Notes: generated by a model not told the origin, from the sequence alone. A stretch of 27,963 nt of DNA from an uncultured Woeseia sp. (GCA_937925605.1 CALALV010000106.1:1-27963), one strand, 5' to 3'. Positions 7,911-15,388 are shown, counted from the stretch's first letter. Program-made: numbers and translations.

Positions 7911-8099
7911 GTGAGCAAACGAGACAGGAAGAGCACGGCCTTTCCGGTCGGCATGGGCGCCGGCATCGCGATCGGCGCCGCGTTCGGCGCGGCCGTCGGC
8001 GACGTCGCGCTCGCCGCCGCGGTCGGGGTCGCGCTCGGCCTCGTCTTCGGCATGCTGCTGCGCGTCATGAAGGTCATGGGCGACAACGGCGATGGCTGA
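7911..8099 (+). CDS. Small glycine-zipper-like membrane protein
   Basis: The 62-residue protein starts at GTG and has a short basic N-terminus (SKRDRKS). It then has two hydrophobic stretches, at about residues 13-30 and 32-50, rich in small residues with repeated G-x-x-x-G/A spacing (GMGAGIAIGAAFGAAVG). It ends in a short charged tail. This glycine-zipper pattern fits small inner-membrane proteins that oligomerise; no specific family is recognised and function is unknown. Support for a real gene comes from the candidate promoter just upstream, the amphipathic layout and the following same-strand gene 39 bases downstream. The GTG is chosen because residues before it look like non-coding sequence. 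No clear ribosome binding site is visible. Confidence 0.6.
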   Translation: MSKRDRKSTAFPVGMGAGIAIGAAFGAAVGDVALAAAVGVALGLVFGMLLRVMKVMGDNGDG

Positions 8100-8138
8100 G
8101 CATCGCTCACGGTATCGGCCGCGGGCCGGCGCGGCGCC

Positions 8139-8741
8139 ATGATCGCGGCCAGCGAGGCTCTCGAGCGGCTGCGTGCGGGCAATGCGCGCTTCGTCGCCCG
8201 CGCGCAGGGCGAGAGCGCGCCGCTCGCCACGGACGGCGCGCTGGCATTGCCGCAGGTCCAGGAACCGATCGCGATCGTGCTCGGTTGTTCCGATGCGCGG
8301 GTGCCGGCGGAGATGGTCTTCGACCAGGGCCCTGGCGACCTGTTCGTGATCCGGGTCGCGGGCCACGTCGTCGCGCCATCGCAGCTGGGCTCGATCGAGT
8401 TCGCCGCGTCGAGCTTTGGCACGCGACTCGTCGTGGTCCTGGGTCATTCCCGCTGCGGCGCGGTCAAGGCCACGCTCGCTGCCCTCGCTGACCCGGAGCT
8501 GCCCGCGTCGCGAAGCCTGCAGACGATCGTCAACTTCATCCGGCCGGGCATCGAGGCTCAGCTCGCCGACGGCGGCGGGCCGGAGGACCTGCTGCGGCGC
8601 GCCGTGCGCGCCAACGTGCAGGCCGCCGTCGAGCGCGTGCGCCGCGATTCCGAGATCCTGCGCCGGATGATCGCCGACGAAGGCCTGGCCGTGGTCGGCG
8701 CGGAGTACTCGCTGGAAAGCGGCCGCGTGGACTTCTACTGA
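8139..8741 (+). CDS. Beta-class carbonic anhydrase
   Basis: The 200-residue enzyme should interconvert CO2 and bicarbonate in the cytoplasm. The zinc site of beta carbonic anhydrases is complete: C50-S-D52-A-R54 supplies one Cys ligand and the Asp-Arg dyad, and H103-S-R-C106-G supplies His and the second Cys. Further family marks are FVIRVAGHVV (about 69-78) and SIEFAA (85-90). The N-terminus (ALERLRAGNARFV) is where family members normally begin, supporting the ATG at 8139 despite a weak ribosome binding site. There is no signal peptide. The lipoprotein gene follows after 11 bases, so co-transcription is likely, but no shared role is evident. Confidence 0.96.
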   Translation: MIAASEALERLRAGNARFVARAQGESAPLATDGALALPQVQEPIAIVLGCSDARVPAEMVFDQGPGDLFVIRVAGHVVAPSQLGSIEFAASSFGTRLVVVLGHSRCGAVKATLAALADPELPASRSLQTIVNFIRPGIEAQLADGGGPEDLLRRAVRANVQAAVERVRRDSEILRRMIADEGLAVVGAEYSLESGRVDFY

Positions 8742-8752
8742 GGCGGGCGGCA

Positions 8753-9187
8753 ATGCGGCGACTCCTCGCGCCATGCCTGTTGATAGCCGCCTGCGCCGCG
8801 CCGCCGGTCGGACCCGGGGCCGCCCGGCAGGCGGTCCAGGACGCCGAGCTGGCCTTCGCGGCGAGCATGGCCGCGCGCGACATCGAGGCGTTCGCGGACT
8901 TCCTGGCCGACGAGGCGGTTTTCGTAGAGGACGACGGGGTGCTCACGGGACGGGCCGCAATCGTCGCCGGCTGGAGCCGCTATTTCGACGGGCCGGAGGC
9001 ACCTTTCTCCTGGCGACCCGCGCTGGTCGAAGTGCTCGACTCGGGCCGCCTCGCCCTGAGCACAGGCCCCGTGTACGGTCGTGACGGGCGCTGCGTCGGC
9101 ACGTTCACGTCGATCTGGCGGCTTGCGCCCGACGGCCGCTGGCGCGTCGTCTTCGACCGCGGCGCTCCGGTCTGCGGCGAGCGCTGA
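8753..9187 (+). CDS. Predicted lipoprotein with DUF4440/SnoaL-like (NTF2) fold
   Basis: The 144-residue product has a short lipoprotein signal ending in the lipobox LIAAC, so C14 would be lipidated. The mature part reads as an NTF2-like domain of the DUF4440/SnoaL type: AVQDAELAFAASMAARDIEAFADFLADE (split here only by position, about 27-54) is the opening helix, followed by GRAAIVAGWSRYF and a closing sheet with STGPVYG and TSIWRLAPDGRWRVVFD (17 residues, about 119-135). Such domains act as small-molecule enzymes or ligand binders, and none can be assigned here. The ATG has GAGG upstream. A paired signal and domain of this type is usually periplasmic or envelope-bound. Confidence 0.82.
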   Translation: MRRLLAPCLLIAACAAPPVGPGAARQAVQDAELAFAASMAARDIEAFADFLADEAVFVEDDGVLTGRAAIVAGWSRYFDGPEAPFSWRPALVEVLDSGRLALSTGPVYGRDGRCVGTFTSIWRLAPDGRWRVVFDRGAPVCGER

Positions 9188-9266
9188 GGGAGCGCTGGTT
9201 GCGCCGGCACTGACTGGGTATGCTCGCCGGGTTCGCGGCGCGCCCGACCAGCGACAGGATTGCCCA

Positions 9267-11255
9267 GTGAACGACCATGACCGCAGCGCCGGCGCGGAAC
9301 GCGACCTGGCCTTTCTCAACGACTACGATCGCGCGACGCGCGAGCTGTCGCGTCCGGGGAAGATCATGCAGGTCACCTGCGACCGGCTCGGTCGCCACCT
9401 GCACGCCGACCGCGCCGCCTGGGCGGAGGTCGAGGAAGCCGGCGACCGCTTCACGGTCCAGTACGACTACACGGACGGCCCCGACAGCACGGTCGGCGAC
9501 TACGCGCTCGAGCATTTCGGCCCCGGCGTCGCCGCCGCCCTCAACGCGGGCGAGACGGTCGTGCTCGGCGACGTGGCCGCATCCGGCGCCGCCGCGGCGG
9601 CCATGTTCCACTCGATCGGTATAGCCGCGATCGTCTGCTGCCCGCTGCGCGACGAGGGACGACTCGTCGCGTTCCTGTCGGTACAGCAGGCCGCGGCAAG
9701 GGACTGGCAGGACGCCGAAGTGCGGCTGGTGGAGCAGCTCGCGGAGCGCTGTGCTGTGCTGGTCCGCCGCGCGCGCGCGGACCTGTTGCGCAGGAAGCGG
9801 GAACGCCAGTTCGAGGACCTGTTCGAGCACGCGCCGGACGCGGTCCTGCTGGTCGACGCCCAGGGCGACGTGGCGCTGGCCAACCGCGCCGCGGAGCAGC
9901 TGTTCGACCGGCCGCGCGTCGAGTTGCTGCAGCAGCCCGTCACGCTCTGCGTGCCCGACCTCGAGCCGCGGGCGGAGGGTCAACCAGGCGCGGCGATGCA
10001 CGGGCGCCGCCGCGACGGCACCGAGTTCCCGGCCGAGGTCCGCCTCAGCCCGATCGAGACGGAGCGGGGGCCGATGATCGCGGTCAGCATGCGCGACGAC
10101 AGCGAGCGTCAGCGGCTGCAGGAGCAGCTGCAGCACACGATGCAGATGGAGACGATCGGCCAGCTCGCCGGCGGCGTCGCGCACGACTTCAACAACCTGC
10201 TGACCGTGATCAACGCGACCGCCGAACTGCTGCTGGCCCGCACGCAGCCCGACGAGGAAACGCGCGAGGACCTCGGCACGATCCTGCGCGCCTGCGAGCA
10301 GGCCGGAGCAGTGACGCGGCAGCTGCTCGCCCTGAGCCGGCAGCAGGTGCTCGACCCGGTGATCGTCGACCTGAACACGGTGCTGAACGACATGGAACCC
10401 TTGCTGCAGCGTTTGCTCGGTGACGTGGTCAGCGTCAAGTTGCGGCGCGCGCCCGACGCCGTCACGACGCGCGTCGACCGCACCCAGATCGACCAGGTGC
10501 TGCTGAACCTGGCGCTGAACAGCCGGGACGCGATGCCGGACGGCGGCACGCTGATCCTCGAGGCCGCGAACGTCATGCTCGACGAATCGCTGGTGGGCGA
10601 GCATCCCGACCTGCGGCCGGGCCCGCACGTGCTGCTGTCCGTCTCCGATACCGGCACCGGCATGGACGAGGCGACGCGCCGGCGCATCTTCGAGCCGTTC
10701 TTCACGACCAAGCCCGCGGGTAAAGGCACCGGGCTCGGCCTCGCGACGGTCTACGGCGTCGTGCGCCAGTCCGGCGGCGGCATCGCCGTCACGAGCGAGA
10801 CCGGCAAGGGTACGAGCTTCCGCATCTACCTGCCCCGCGTCGTGCCCGGCGCGGTCGCGCACGAGCGCGTCGACACGGTCATGCGCGGCGAGGAGACGGT
10901 CCTCGTGGTCGAGGACGAGGCGGAAATCCGCCAGGTGGCGAGCATCATGCTGAGCCGGCGCGGCTACCGGGTCCTGACCGCCGGGTCCGGCGCGGAGGCG
11001 CTCGAGCAGGTCCGCGAGCACCGCGGCAAGATCGACCTCGTGCTGAGCGACGTGGTCATGCCCGGCCTCGGCGGACCGGAAACGATGCGCCGGATCCGCG
11101 AGCTCGAACCCGGCATCCGCGTGCTGTACATGTCCGGTTACGCCGCCGACCTGATCGCCCGTCACGGCGTGGACGAGGACCCGCAGCACTTCGTCAGCAA
11201 ACCATTCACGCTGGCCGAGCTGAGCCGCGCCGTGCGCGGCGTGCTCGACGGCTGA
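9267..11255 (+). CDS. GAF-PAS hybrid histidine kinase with C-terminal receiver domain
   Basis: The 662-residue protein has no membrane segment, so it senses a cytoplasmic signal. Domain order: GAF (about 20-165), PAS (about 178-290), phospho-acceptor helix with GGVAHDFNN and H306, an ATPase domain with N-box LALNSRDAM (about 412-420) and G-boxes DTGTGMD (about 462) and GKGTGLGL (about 487), then a receiver (about 535-655) with acceptor D595 and K645. The AHDFNNLL form of the H-box and the fused receiver are typical of orphan hybrid kinases. No separate response regulator with a DNA-binding output is adjacent, so its partner is unknown. The GTG start at 9267 is supported by AGGA 7 bases upstream and by the domain boundary. 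A longer in-frame extension upstream overlaps the lipoprotein gene and is not believed. Confidence 0.93.
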   Translation: MNDHDRSAGAERDLAFLNDYDRATRELSRPGKIMQVTCDRLGRHLHADRAAWAEVEEAGDRFTVQYDYTDGPDSTVGDYALEHFGPGVAAALNAGETVVLGDVAASGAAAAAMFHSIGIAAIVCCPLRDEGRLVAFLSVQQAAARDWQDAEVRLVEQLAERCAVLVRRARADLLRRKRERQFEDLFEHAPDAVLLVDAQGDVALANRAAEQLFDRPRVELLQQPVTLCVPDLEPRAEGQPGAAMHGRRRDGTEFPAEVRLSPIETERGPMIAVSMRDDSERQRLQEQLQHTMQMETIGQLAGGVAHDFNNLLTVINATAELLLARTQPDEETREDLGTILRACEQAGAVTRQLLALSRQQVLDPVIVDLNTVLNDMEPLLQRLLGDVVSVKLRRAPDAVTTRVDRTQIDQVLLNLALNSRDAMPDGGTLILEAANVMLDESLVGEHPDLRPGPHVLLSVSDTGTGMDEATRRRIFEPFFTTKPAGKGTGLGLATVYGVVRQSGGGIAVTSETGKGTSFRIYLPRVVPGAVAHERVDTVMRGEETVLVVEDEAEIRQVASIMLSRRGYRVLTAGSGAEALEQVREHRGKIDLVLSDVVMPGLGGPETMRRIRELEPGIRVLYMSGYAADLIARHGVDEDPQHFVSKPFTLAELSRAVRGVLDG

Positions 11256-11288
11256 CCGCTTTCGCCACTACGACAGGGAGACCCGTTG

Positions 11289-11702
11289 ATGGACATCCTC
11301 TACCCCGCTTTCGCGATGTTCGCCCTGACGCTGTTCGTCCAGGTCCGGCTGGGGCTCGCCCGCCGGGCCGCGGTCCGTGACAGGCGCATCGACCCGCGCT
11401 TCTTCAGCGCGTATCGCGGCTACGACGAGCCCGACGACCTGCGCGTGCTGTCACGCCATCTCGACAACCTGTACGAAGCGCCGGTGCTGTTCTACGCGAT
11501 CCTCGTGATCGCCCAGGTCAGCGGACAGGCCGGGCTGCTGCCGGTACTGCTGGCCTGGGCCTACGTCGCACTGCGCTTCGCGCACAGCGCCGTGCACCTC
11601 GGCGCCAACGTCGTCATGCAGCGCTTCAGGATTTTCCTCGCCAGCCTGTTCGTGCTCACGGCGCTGTGGCTGGTCGTGCTGGTCGGCATGCTGATCGCCT
11701 GA
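11289..11702 (+). CDS. MAPEG family membrane protein
   Basis: The 137-residue product has four hydrophobic segments (about residues 4-24, 64-84, 86-105, 115-135). The loop between the first two carries HLDNLYEAPVLFYAI, matching the N-x-x-E-x-P-V/A motif of MAPEG proteins (membrane-associated proteins in eicosanoid and glutathione metabolism). Bacterial members often lack proven activity; some are glutathione transferases. The ATG at 11289 has GGAG 8 bases upstream, while a TTG one codon earlier is too close to it. The gene begins 33 bases after the hybrid kinase stop and is probably in the same transcript. The next gene has its own promoter-like sequence. Confidence 0.85.
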   Translation: MDILYPAFAMFALTLFVQVRLGLARRAAVRDRRIDPRFFSAYRGYDEPDDLRVLSRHLDNLYEAPVLFYAILVIAQVSGQAGLLPVLLAWAYVALRFAHSAVHLGANVVMQRFRIFLASLFVLTALWLVVLVGMLIA

Positions 11703-11728
11703 CGCCCGGGCCGCCTTCCGGTTACACT
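11699..11728 (+). promoter_or_regulatory. Candidate promoter for the NYN-LOTUS gene
   Basis: CTGACG (11699-11704) and TACACT (11723-11728) are separated by 18 bases, the same arrangement as the candidate promoter at 7854-7883. Transcription would start near 11735, about 23 bases before the GTG at 11758. The -35 box overlaps the MAPEG stop codon. Confidence 0.45.
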
Positions 11729-11757
11729 GGCGCTCCCCCAGCCCGGGATGAATTTGC

Positions 11758-12498
11758 GTGGAGTCTGAAATTACCGACCGGCTTGCCGTACTGATCGACG
11801 CCGACAACGCGCCGCCGACGATCGTCGAGGGCCTGATGACCGAAGTTGCCAAGTACGGCACCGCAAGCGTCAAGCGCATTTACGGCGACTGGACGCAGCC
11901 CGGGCTGAAGCGCTGGAAGGAATCCCTGCTCGAGCACTCGATCCTGCCGATACAGCAGTTCGGCTACACCAAGGGCAAGAACGCGACCGACAGCGCGATG
12001 ATCATCGACGCGATGGACTTGCTCTACAGCGGCAACTTCGACGGCTTTTGCATCGTCTCCAGCGACAGCGACTTCACGCGTCTCGCCTCGCGCATACGCG
12101 AGGCCGGCCTGATCGTCTACGGCTTCGGCGAGCAGAAGACGCCGGATGCCTTCGTCTCCGCCTGCGACAAGTTCATCTTCACCGAGGTCCTGCGTGCCGG
12201 CGAGGACGAACCCCAGGTCATCAAACGCAAGGGCACGAACGAGCTGAAACAGGATTCGCGGCTTATCGACCTCGTGCGCAACGCGATCGAAGCCTCCTCG
12301 GACGACGACGGCTGGGCCGACCTCGGCCCGGTGGGCAGCAACATCGCCAAGCAATCGCCGCAGTTCGACCCGCGCAACTACGGCTACCGCAAGCTGCGCG
12401 AACTGATCTCCGCGATCAAGCTGTTCGAGATCCGCGAGAACCGGGCCGCCGACGGCCAGACGAAGCTGATCCAGGTACGCGACAACCGGCCCAAGTAG
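11758..12498 (+). CDS. NYN domain ribonuclease-like protein with C-terminal LOTUS (OST-HTH) domain
   Basis: The 246-residue protein has a PIN-like NYN domain (about residues 7-145) of the limkain-b1 type. The acidic metal-binding set is intact: D14, D16 and N17 in IDADNA, D78 in ATDSAM, and D103 and D105 in SSDSDF. YGDW at 42-45 and the GYTKGKNATD segment are typical. The C-terminal part (about 167-243), with GWADLGPVGSNI, FDPRNYGYRKL and a closing strand, is an OST-HTH/LOTUS domain, which in other proteins binds RNA. An RNA-processing or RNA-degrading role in the cytoplasm is likely from the family, but the target is unknown. The GTG start is preceded by little that resembles a ribosome binding site. 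A tandem pair of GC palindromes follows the stop. Confidence 0.92.
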   Translation: MESEITDRLAVLIDADNAPPTIVEGLMTEVAKYGTASVKRIYGDWTQPGLKRWKESLLEHSILPIQQFGYTKGKNATDSAMIIDAMDLLYSGNFDGFCIVSSDSDFTRLASRIREAGLIVYGFGEQKTPDAFVSACDKFIFTEVLRAGEDEPQVIKRKGTNELKQDSRLIDLVRNAIEASSDDDGWADLGPVGSNIAKQSPQFDPRNYGYRKLRELISAIKLFEIRENRAADGQTKLIQVRDNRPK

Positions 12499-12500
12499 GT

Positions 12501-12528
12501 CGCCCGCCGGCGGGCGCGCGGCCGGCCG
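12501..12528. repeat. Two adjacent perfect GC palindromes
   Basis: Positions 12501-12516 form a perfect 16-base palindrome (CGCCCGCCGGCGGGCG), and 12519-12528 form a 10-base one (CGGCCGGCCG). They fill most of the gap between the NYN-LOTUS stop and the cupin start. They may act as a terminator-like hairpin without a T tract, or as an operator. Very high GC makes chance palindromes more likely than usual. Confidence 0.4.
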
Positions 12529-12547
12529 GGCCAGCGAGGTGCGCAGG

Positions 12548-12883
12548 ATGACGGACAGGCTCACCCCCGCCGCGGCCCTCCGCGCGATCGCCGCGGGCGA
12601 CGGCCGCTACGGCGTGCTGCTCAGCCACGGCAGCATGGAACTCGGCGCCTATGCCCCGCGCGGCAGCGACCCGCAGTCGCCGCACGAGCAGGACGAGCTG
12701 TACATCGTGCAGGCCGGCAGCGGCTATTTTCGACTCGAAGACGAGCGGCGCCCCTTCGCGACCGGCGACGTACTGTTCGTCCCGGCGGGCCTCGAGCACC
12801 GCTTCGAGGATTTCACCGACGACTTCATGGCGTGGGTGGTGTTCTGGGGACCGGCCGGAGGCGAGCGGGACGATCATGGCTGA
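12548..12883 (+). CDS. Single-domain cupin protein
   Basis: The 111-residue protein is one cupin barrel. Motif 1 reads SPHEQDELYIVQAGSG (residues 44-59), with H46, D49 and E50 as likely metal ligands, and motif 2 reads GDVLFVPAGLEHRFEDF (73-89), with H84. The second His of the classical HxH is replaced by Gln, as in the PHEQDE subgroup. Substrate and function cannot be told; it is too short to be acireductone dioxygenase. ATG 12548 is chosen over GTG 12539 because GAGG lies 8 bases before it. Its stop overlaps the next start by 8 bases (ATGGCTGA), so the following two genes are probably translated with it. Confidence 0.87.
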   Translation: MTDRLTPAAALRAIAAGDGRYGVLLSHGSMELGAYAPRGSDPQSPHEQDELYIVQAGSGYFRLEDERRPFATGDVLFVPAGLEHRFEDFTDDFMAWVVFWGPAGGERDDHG

Positions 12884-13238
12884 CGCGTTCCCGGAGGTGT
12901 TCGCGGCGCTGCGGCCGCTCCTGCAGGAGCACGAGCAGGCGCTGGTCGTCGTGCACGACGAGCCCGGGCGCTACTACCTCGACACCGCGCACGTCATGCC
13001 GAACGGCAAGCCGCTGTTCTTCGGCGCGGTAAACGTGGGCAAGCGCTACGTCAGCTATCACCTGATGCCGGTCTACGTGAACCCGTCGCTGCTCGAGGAA
13101 ATCTCGCCGGAACTGCGGCGGCGCATGCAGGGCAAGTCCTGTTTCAATTTCACGGCGATCGACGAGGCGCTGTTCGGCGAGCTTGCCGCCCTCACGGCGC
13201 GCGGGCTCGCGGACTACCGGGAGCGCGGCTATGCCTGA
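12876..13238 (+). CDS. Conserved uncharacterised protein (DUF1801/YdhG-like by eye)
   Basis: The 120-residue soluble protein has no signal peptide. The stretch VGKRYVSYHLMPVYVNP (about 50-66) followed by ISPELRRRMQGKSCFNF (about 72-88) looks strongly conserved, and the ending EALFGELAALTARGLADYRE is a single helix. This layout reminds me of the DUF1801/YdhG group, whose members have an iron-chaperone-like fold and mostly unknown roles; that link is tentative. It sits between a cupin and a GFA-family protein, with 8-base overlaps at both ends. This argues for a conserved functional unit, but I cannot name the function. Confidence 0.78.
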   Translation: MADAFPEVFAALRPLLQEHEQALVVVHDEPGRYYLDTAHVMPNGKPLFFGAVNVGKRYVSYHLMPVYVNPSLLEEISPELRRRMQGKSCFNFTAIDEALFGELAALTARGLADYRERGYA

Positions 13239-13680
13239 CGCCGACCGGCCGGCCGCGGCCTTCGCCGGAAGATGCCACTGCAGTGCGCTGGGCTACACCT
13301 ACCGGCCGTCGCAACCGCCGTCGCGCTGGTCAGTCAGGGCCTGCCAGTGCCGCTTCTGCCGCGCGCACGGCGCGCTCAGCACGTCGGACCCCGCCGGCTC
13401 GCTGGCCTTCGAGGTTAACGACCCGGCGCGGCTCGTGCGTTACCGGTTCGGCTTGCGCACGGCCGATTTCCTGCTGTGCAGCGAGTGCGGAGTCTACGTC
13501 GGCGCGGTGCTCGAGGACGGCAGCGCGGCGTTCGGCATCATCAACACGCGCACGCTCGAGCCGCAGCCGGATGACATGGCCGCCGTGGGCGCCATCAGCT
13601 ACGAGGGCGAGGACGAGGCGGGCCGTGCCGCACGCCGCGTGCAGCGCTGGACGCCGGTCAGCCGCTGGCCGCGGCCCTGA
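13231..13680 (+). CDS. GFA family zinc-binding protein
   Basis: The 149-residue protein belongs to the GFA (glutathione-dependent formaldehyde-activating enzyme/centromere V-like) family. Zinc ligands are visible in the expected order: C15 and C17 in GRCHCSA, C38, C40 and C43 in CQCRFC, and C83 and C86 in CSECG. The family binds zinc, and a few members bind glutathione adducts; most have no proven activity. The ATG at 13231 overlaps the previous stop by 8 bases (ATGCCTGA), which decides the start. It is the last gene of the trio and is convergent with tpm, with 19 bases between stop codons and no obvious terminator. Confidence 0.9.
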   Translation: MPDADRPAAAFAGRCHCSALGYTYRPSQPPSRWSVRACQCRFCRAHGALSTSDPAGSLAFEVNDPARLVRYRFGLRTADFLLCSECGVYVGAVLEDGSAAFGIINTRTLEPQPDDMAAVGAISYEGEDEAGRAARRVQRWTPVSRWPRP

Positions 13681-13699
13681 CCCTCCCGCGAGCCCGCCG

Positions 13700-14401
13700 T
13701 CACGCGGACCGCGGCGAACGCCAGACGACTTCGTCGAAGCGCTCGAGCCCCGCGTCGCGAAACTTGGGCGGCGCGTTCGCCAGGTCGTCGCGCGATTCGA
13801 CGCGCTCGAGATCCGGCCAATAGGTCTCGAGTTCGCTGCCCGCTACGGCAAAAGGCGGGCCGGCTGCGCGCCGCTGGTCGTACTCGAGTGTCACCACGAG
13901 GCGGAATGCCCGCGGCTGCAGCAGGCGGGCGGTATGCGCTGCGTAGCGCGGACGTTCGGCAGGCGGCAGCGCAACGAGCGCGCCGCGGTCGTACAGCGCG
14001 TCGAAGGGCGGCGCGTCGAAATCGAAGTAATCGCCGCAGTACAGCGTTATCGCCGCGTCGCGCGCGCGCCACGCGGGCAGTTCCTCGCCCGGCACGCGCT
14101 CCGCGGTCAGCCCGTTCTCGGCGAAGAAGGCCTCGACTGCCAGCTGTGACAATTCGACGCCGGTCACGTCGAGCCCGCGACCGGAGAGCCACAGCAGGTC
14201 GACGGCCTTGCCACACAGCGGAACCAGCACCCGCGAGCCCGCCGCCAGCGCCGGCCAGTGCCGGCGCAGCGCGGCGTTGCCCCGCGGCTCGTGCCAGCCT
14301 GTGCGACCTTCCCGCCAGCGGCCGAGCCAGTCTTCGCTCGGCGGCACGGTGGCCTGTGGCCGTTCGACCTGCTCGCCCCGCTTGCAATGCCGGTCAGACA
14401 T
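13700..14401 (-). CDS. tpm: Thiopurine S-methyltransferase
   Basis: The 233-residue enzyme uses S-adenosylmethionine to methylate thiopurines and, in bacteria, selenium or tellurium species. The SAM-binding region is clear: RVLVPLCGKAVDLLWLSGRG (57-76), then VTGVELSQLAVEAFF (79-93) with the acidic residue of motif 2. The N-terminal WLGRWREGRTGWHE segment and the later YDRGALVALPP block are typical of bacterial TPMT. Length (about 215-235) fits. There is no signal peptide. The start at 14401 is preceded by a candidate -10 TAACAT very close to the ATG, so a short or absent leader is possible. It is divergent from folD. Confidence 0.93.
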   Translation of the reverse strand: MSDRHCKRGEQVERPQATVPPSEDWLGRWREGRTGWHEPRGNAALRRHWPALAAGSRVLVPLCGKAVDLLWLSGRGLDVTGVELSQLAVEAFFAENGLTAERVPGEELPAWRARDAAITLYCGDYFDFDAPPFDALYDRGALVALPPAERPRYAAHTARLLQPRAFRLVVTLEYDQRRAAGPPFAVAGSELETYWPDLERVESRDDLANAPPKFRDAGLERFDEVVWRSPRSA

Positions 14402-14430
14402 GCGGCGATGTTAGCACCGCGTCCCCGCGG

Positions 14431-14459
14431 TTTACCTGGTGTCGGGCCGGGATTAACCT
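14431..14459 (+). promoter_or_regulatory. Candidate promoter for folD
   Basis: TTTACC (14431-14436) and TAACCT (14454-14459) are 17 bases apart, in the 102-base gap between the divergent tpm and folD genes. The match to consensus is partial. Transcription would begin near 14466, just before a 7-bp stem-loop at 14471-14488. Confidence 0.35.
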
Positions 14460-14470
14460 AGGCGCCTTTT

Positions 14471-14488
14471 GCGCGGCAGCGGCCGCGC
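14471..14488 (+). other. Stem-loop in the folD leader
   Basis: GCGCGGC (14471-14477) and GCCGCGC (14482-14488) form a perfect 7-bp stem with a 4-base loop, ending about 6 bases before the GGAAGG ribosome binding site of folD. It may affect translation; no known riboswitch structure is recognised. Confidence 0.35.
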
Positions 14489-14503
14489 TCGCGGAAGGCA
14501 CAG

Positions 14504-15388
14504 ATGACGAAAGCGACCCGGATCGACGGCAAGGCAAGGGCGGCGGCACTGACCGAGGCGATTGCCGCGGACACCGCGGAACTGCAGGCGCGGCGCGGCA
14601 CCCGGCCCGGCCTCGCCGTCGTGATCGTCGGCGACGACCCGGCGAGCCAGGTCTACGTGCGCAACAAGGCACGCACCGCGGAGCGCTGCGGGTTTCATTC
14701 GGTACAGCACCGTCTCGCTGCCGATACGCCGCAGGACCAACTGCTCGCGCTGATCGCGACGCTGAACGACGACCCGGCGGTGCACGGCATACTCGTGCAG
14801 CTGCCGCTGCCCGCGCAGCTCGACGAGGGGCTCGTGACCCAGTCGATCCTGCCCGCAAAGGATGTCGACGGCTTCCACTTCGAGAATGTCGGCCGGCTCG
14901 CGGCCGGCGACCGCGAGCACGCATTCGTGCCGTGCACGCCTGCAGGCTGCATGCTGCTGATCGAGGACCGGCTCGGCGCCGACCTGTCGGGCCTGCACGC
15001 GGTCGTCATTGGCCGCTCCAACATCGTCGGCAAGCCGATGGCCGCGCTGCTGCTCGCAGCGAATGCGACAGTCACGATCTGCCACAGCCGCACGCCGGAC
15101 CTGCCCGACGTCGCGCGCCGCGCCGATATCCTCGTCGCCGCGGTCGGCCGCGCCGGCATGGTGCGCGGCGACTGGATCAAGCCGGGCGCCGTGGTCATCG
15201 ACGTCGGCATCAATCGCGTCGAGGTCGAGGAAGCCGGCGAACCGCGTTCGCGCCTGACAGGCGACGTGGCCTTCGAGGAAGCGGCGGAAGTGGCGGGCGC
15301 GATCACGCCGGTGCCGGGCGGCGTCGGCCCGATGACGATCGCGATGCTGATGGCCAACACGCTGGCGGCCGCGCGCCGCGCTCGCTGA
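14504..15388 (+). CDS. folD: Methylenetetrahydrofolate dehydrogenase / methenyltetrahydrofolate cyclohydrolase
   Basis: The 294-residue bifunctional enzyme oxidises 5,10-methylene-THF with NADP and hydrolyses the methenyl product to 10-formyl-THF, feeding purine and formyl-Met synthesis in the cytosol. Family marks are YVRNKARTAERCG (51-63) with catalytic K55, VQLPLP, PAKDVDGF, PCTPAGCMLL, the nucleotide-binding VIGRSNIVGKPMAALL and the closing TPVPGGVGPMTIAMLM. All are intact. Length matches the family (about 285-300). The ATG at 14504 has GGAAGG about 5 bases upstream. It stands alone and is convergent with the Omp85-like gene across a strong hairpin. Confidence 0.97.
   Translation: MTKATRIDGKARAAALTEAIAADTAELQARRGTRPGLAVVIVGDDPASQVYVRNKARTAERCGFHSVQHRLAADTPQDQLLALIATLNDDPAVHGILVQLPLPAQLDEGLVTQSILPAKDVDGFHFENVGRLAAGDREHAFVPCTPAGCMLLIEDRLGADLSGLHAVVIGRSNIVGKPMAALLLAANATVTICHSRTPDLPDVARRADILVAAVGRAGMVRGDWIKPGAVVIDVGINRVEVEEAGEPRSRLTGDVAFEEAAEVAGAITPVPGGVGPMTIAMLMANTLAAARRAR

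Noticed and set aside
9105..11189. 694-codon frame on the minus strand opposite the hybrid kinase
   Set aside because: Antisense shadow with no recognisable domain; the plus-strand frame has a full set of kinase motifs.
11748..11768. Six-codon leader peptide overlapping the NYN-LOTUS start
   Set aside because: It is a short ATG frame with no ribosome binding site or attenuator structure; likely chance.
12548..12883. Acireductone dioxygenase completing methionine salvage with mtnA
   Set aside because: The cupin is too short, has a different ligand pattern and is about 4.4 kb from mtnA in another unit.
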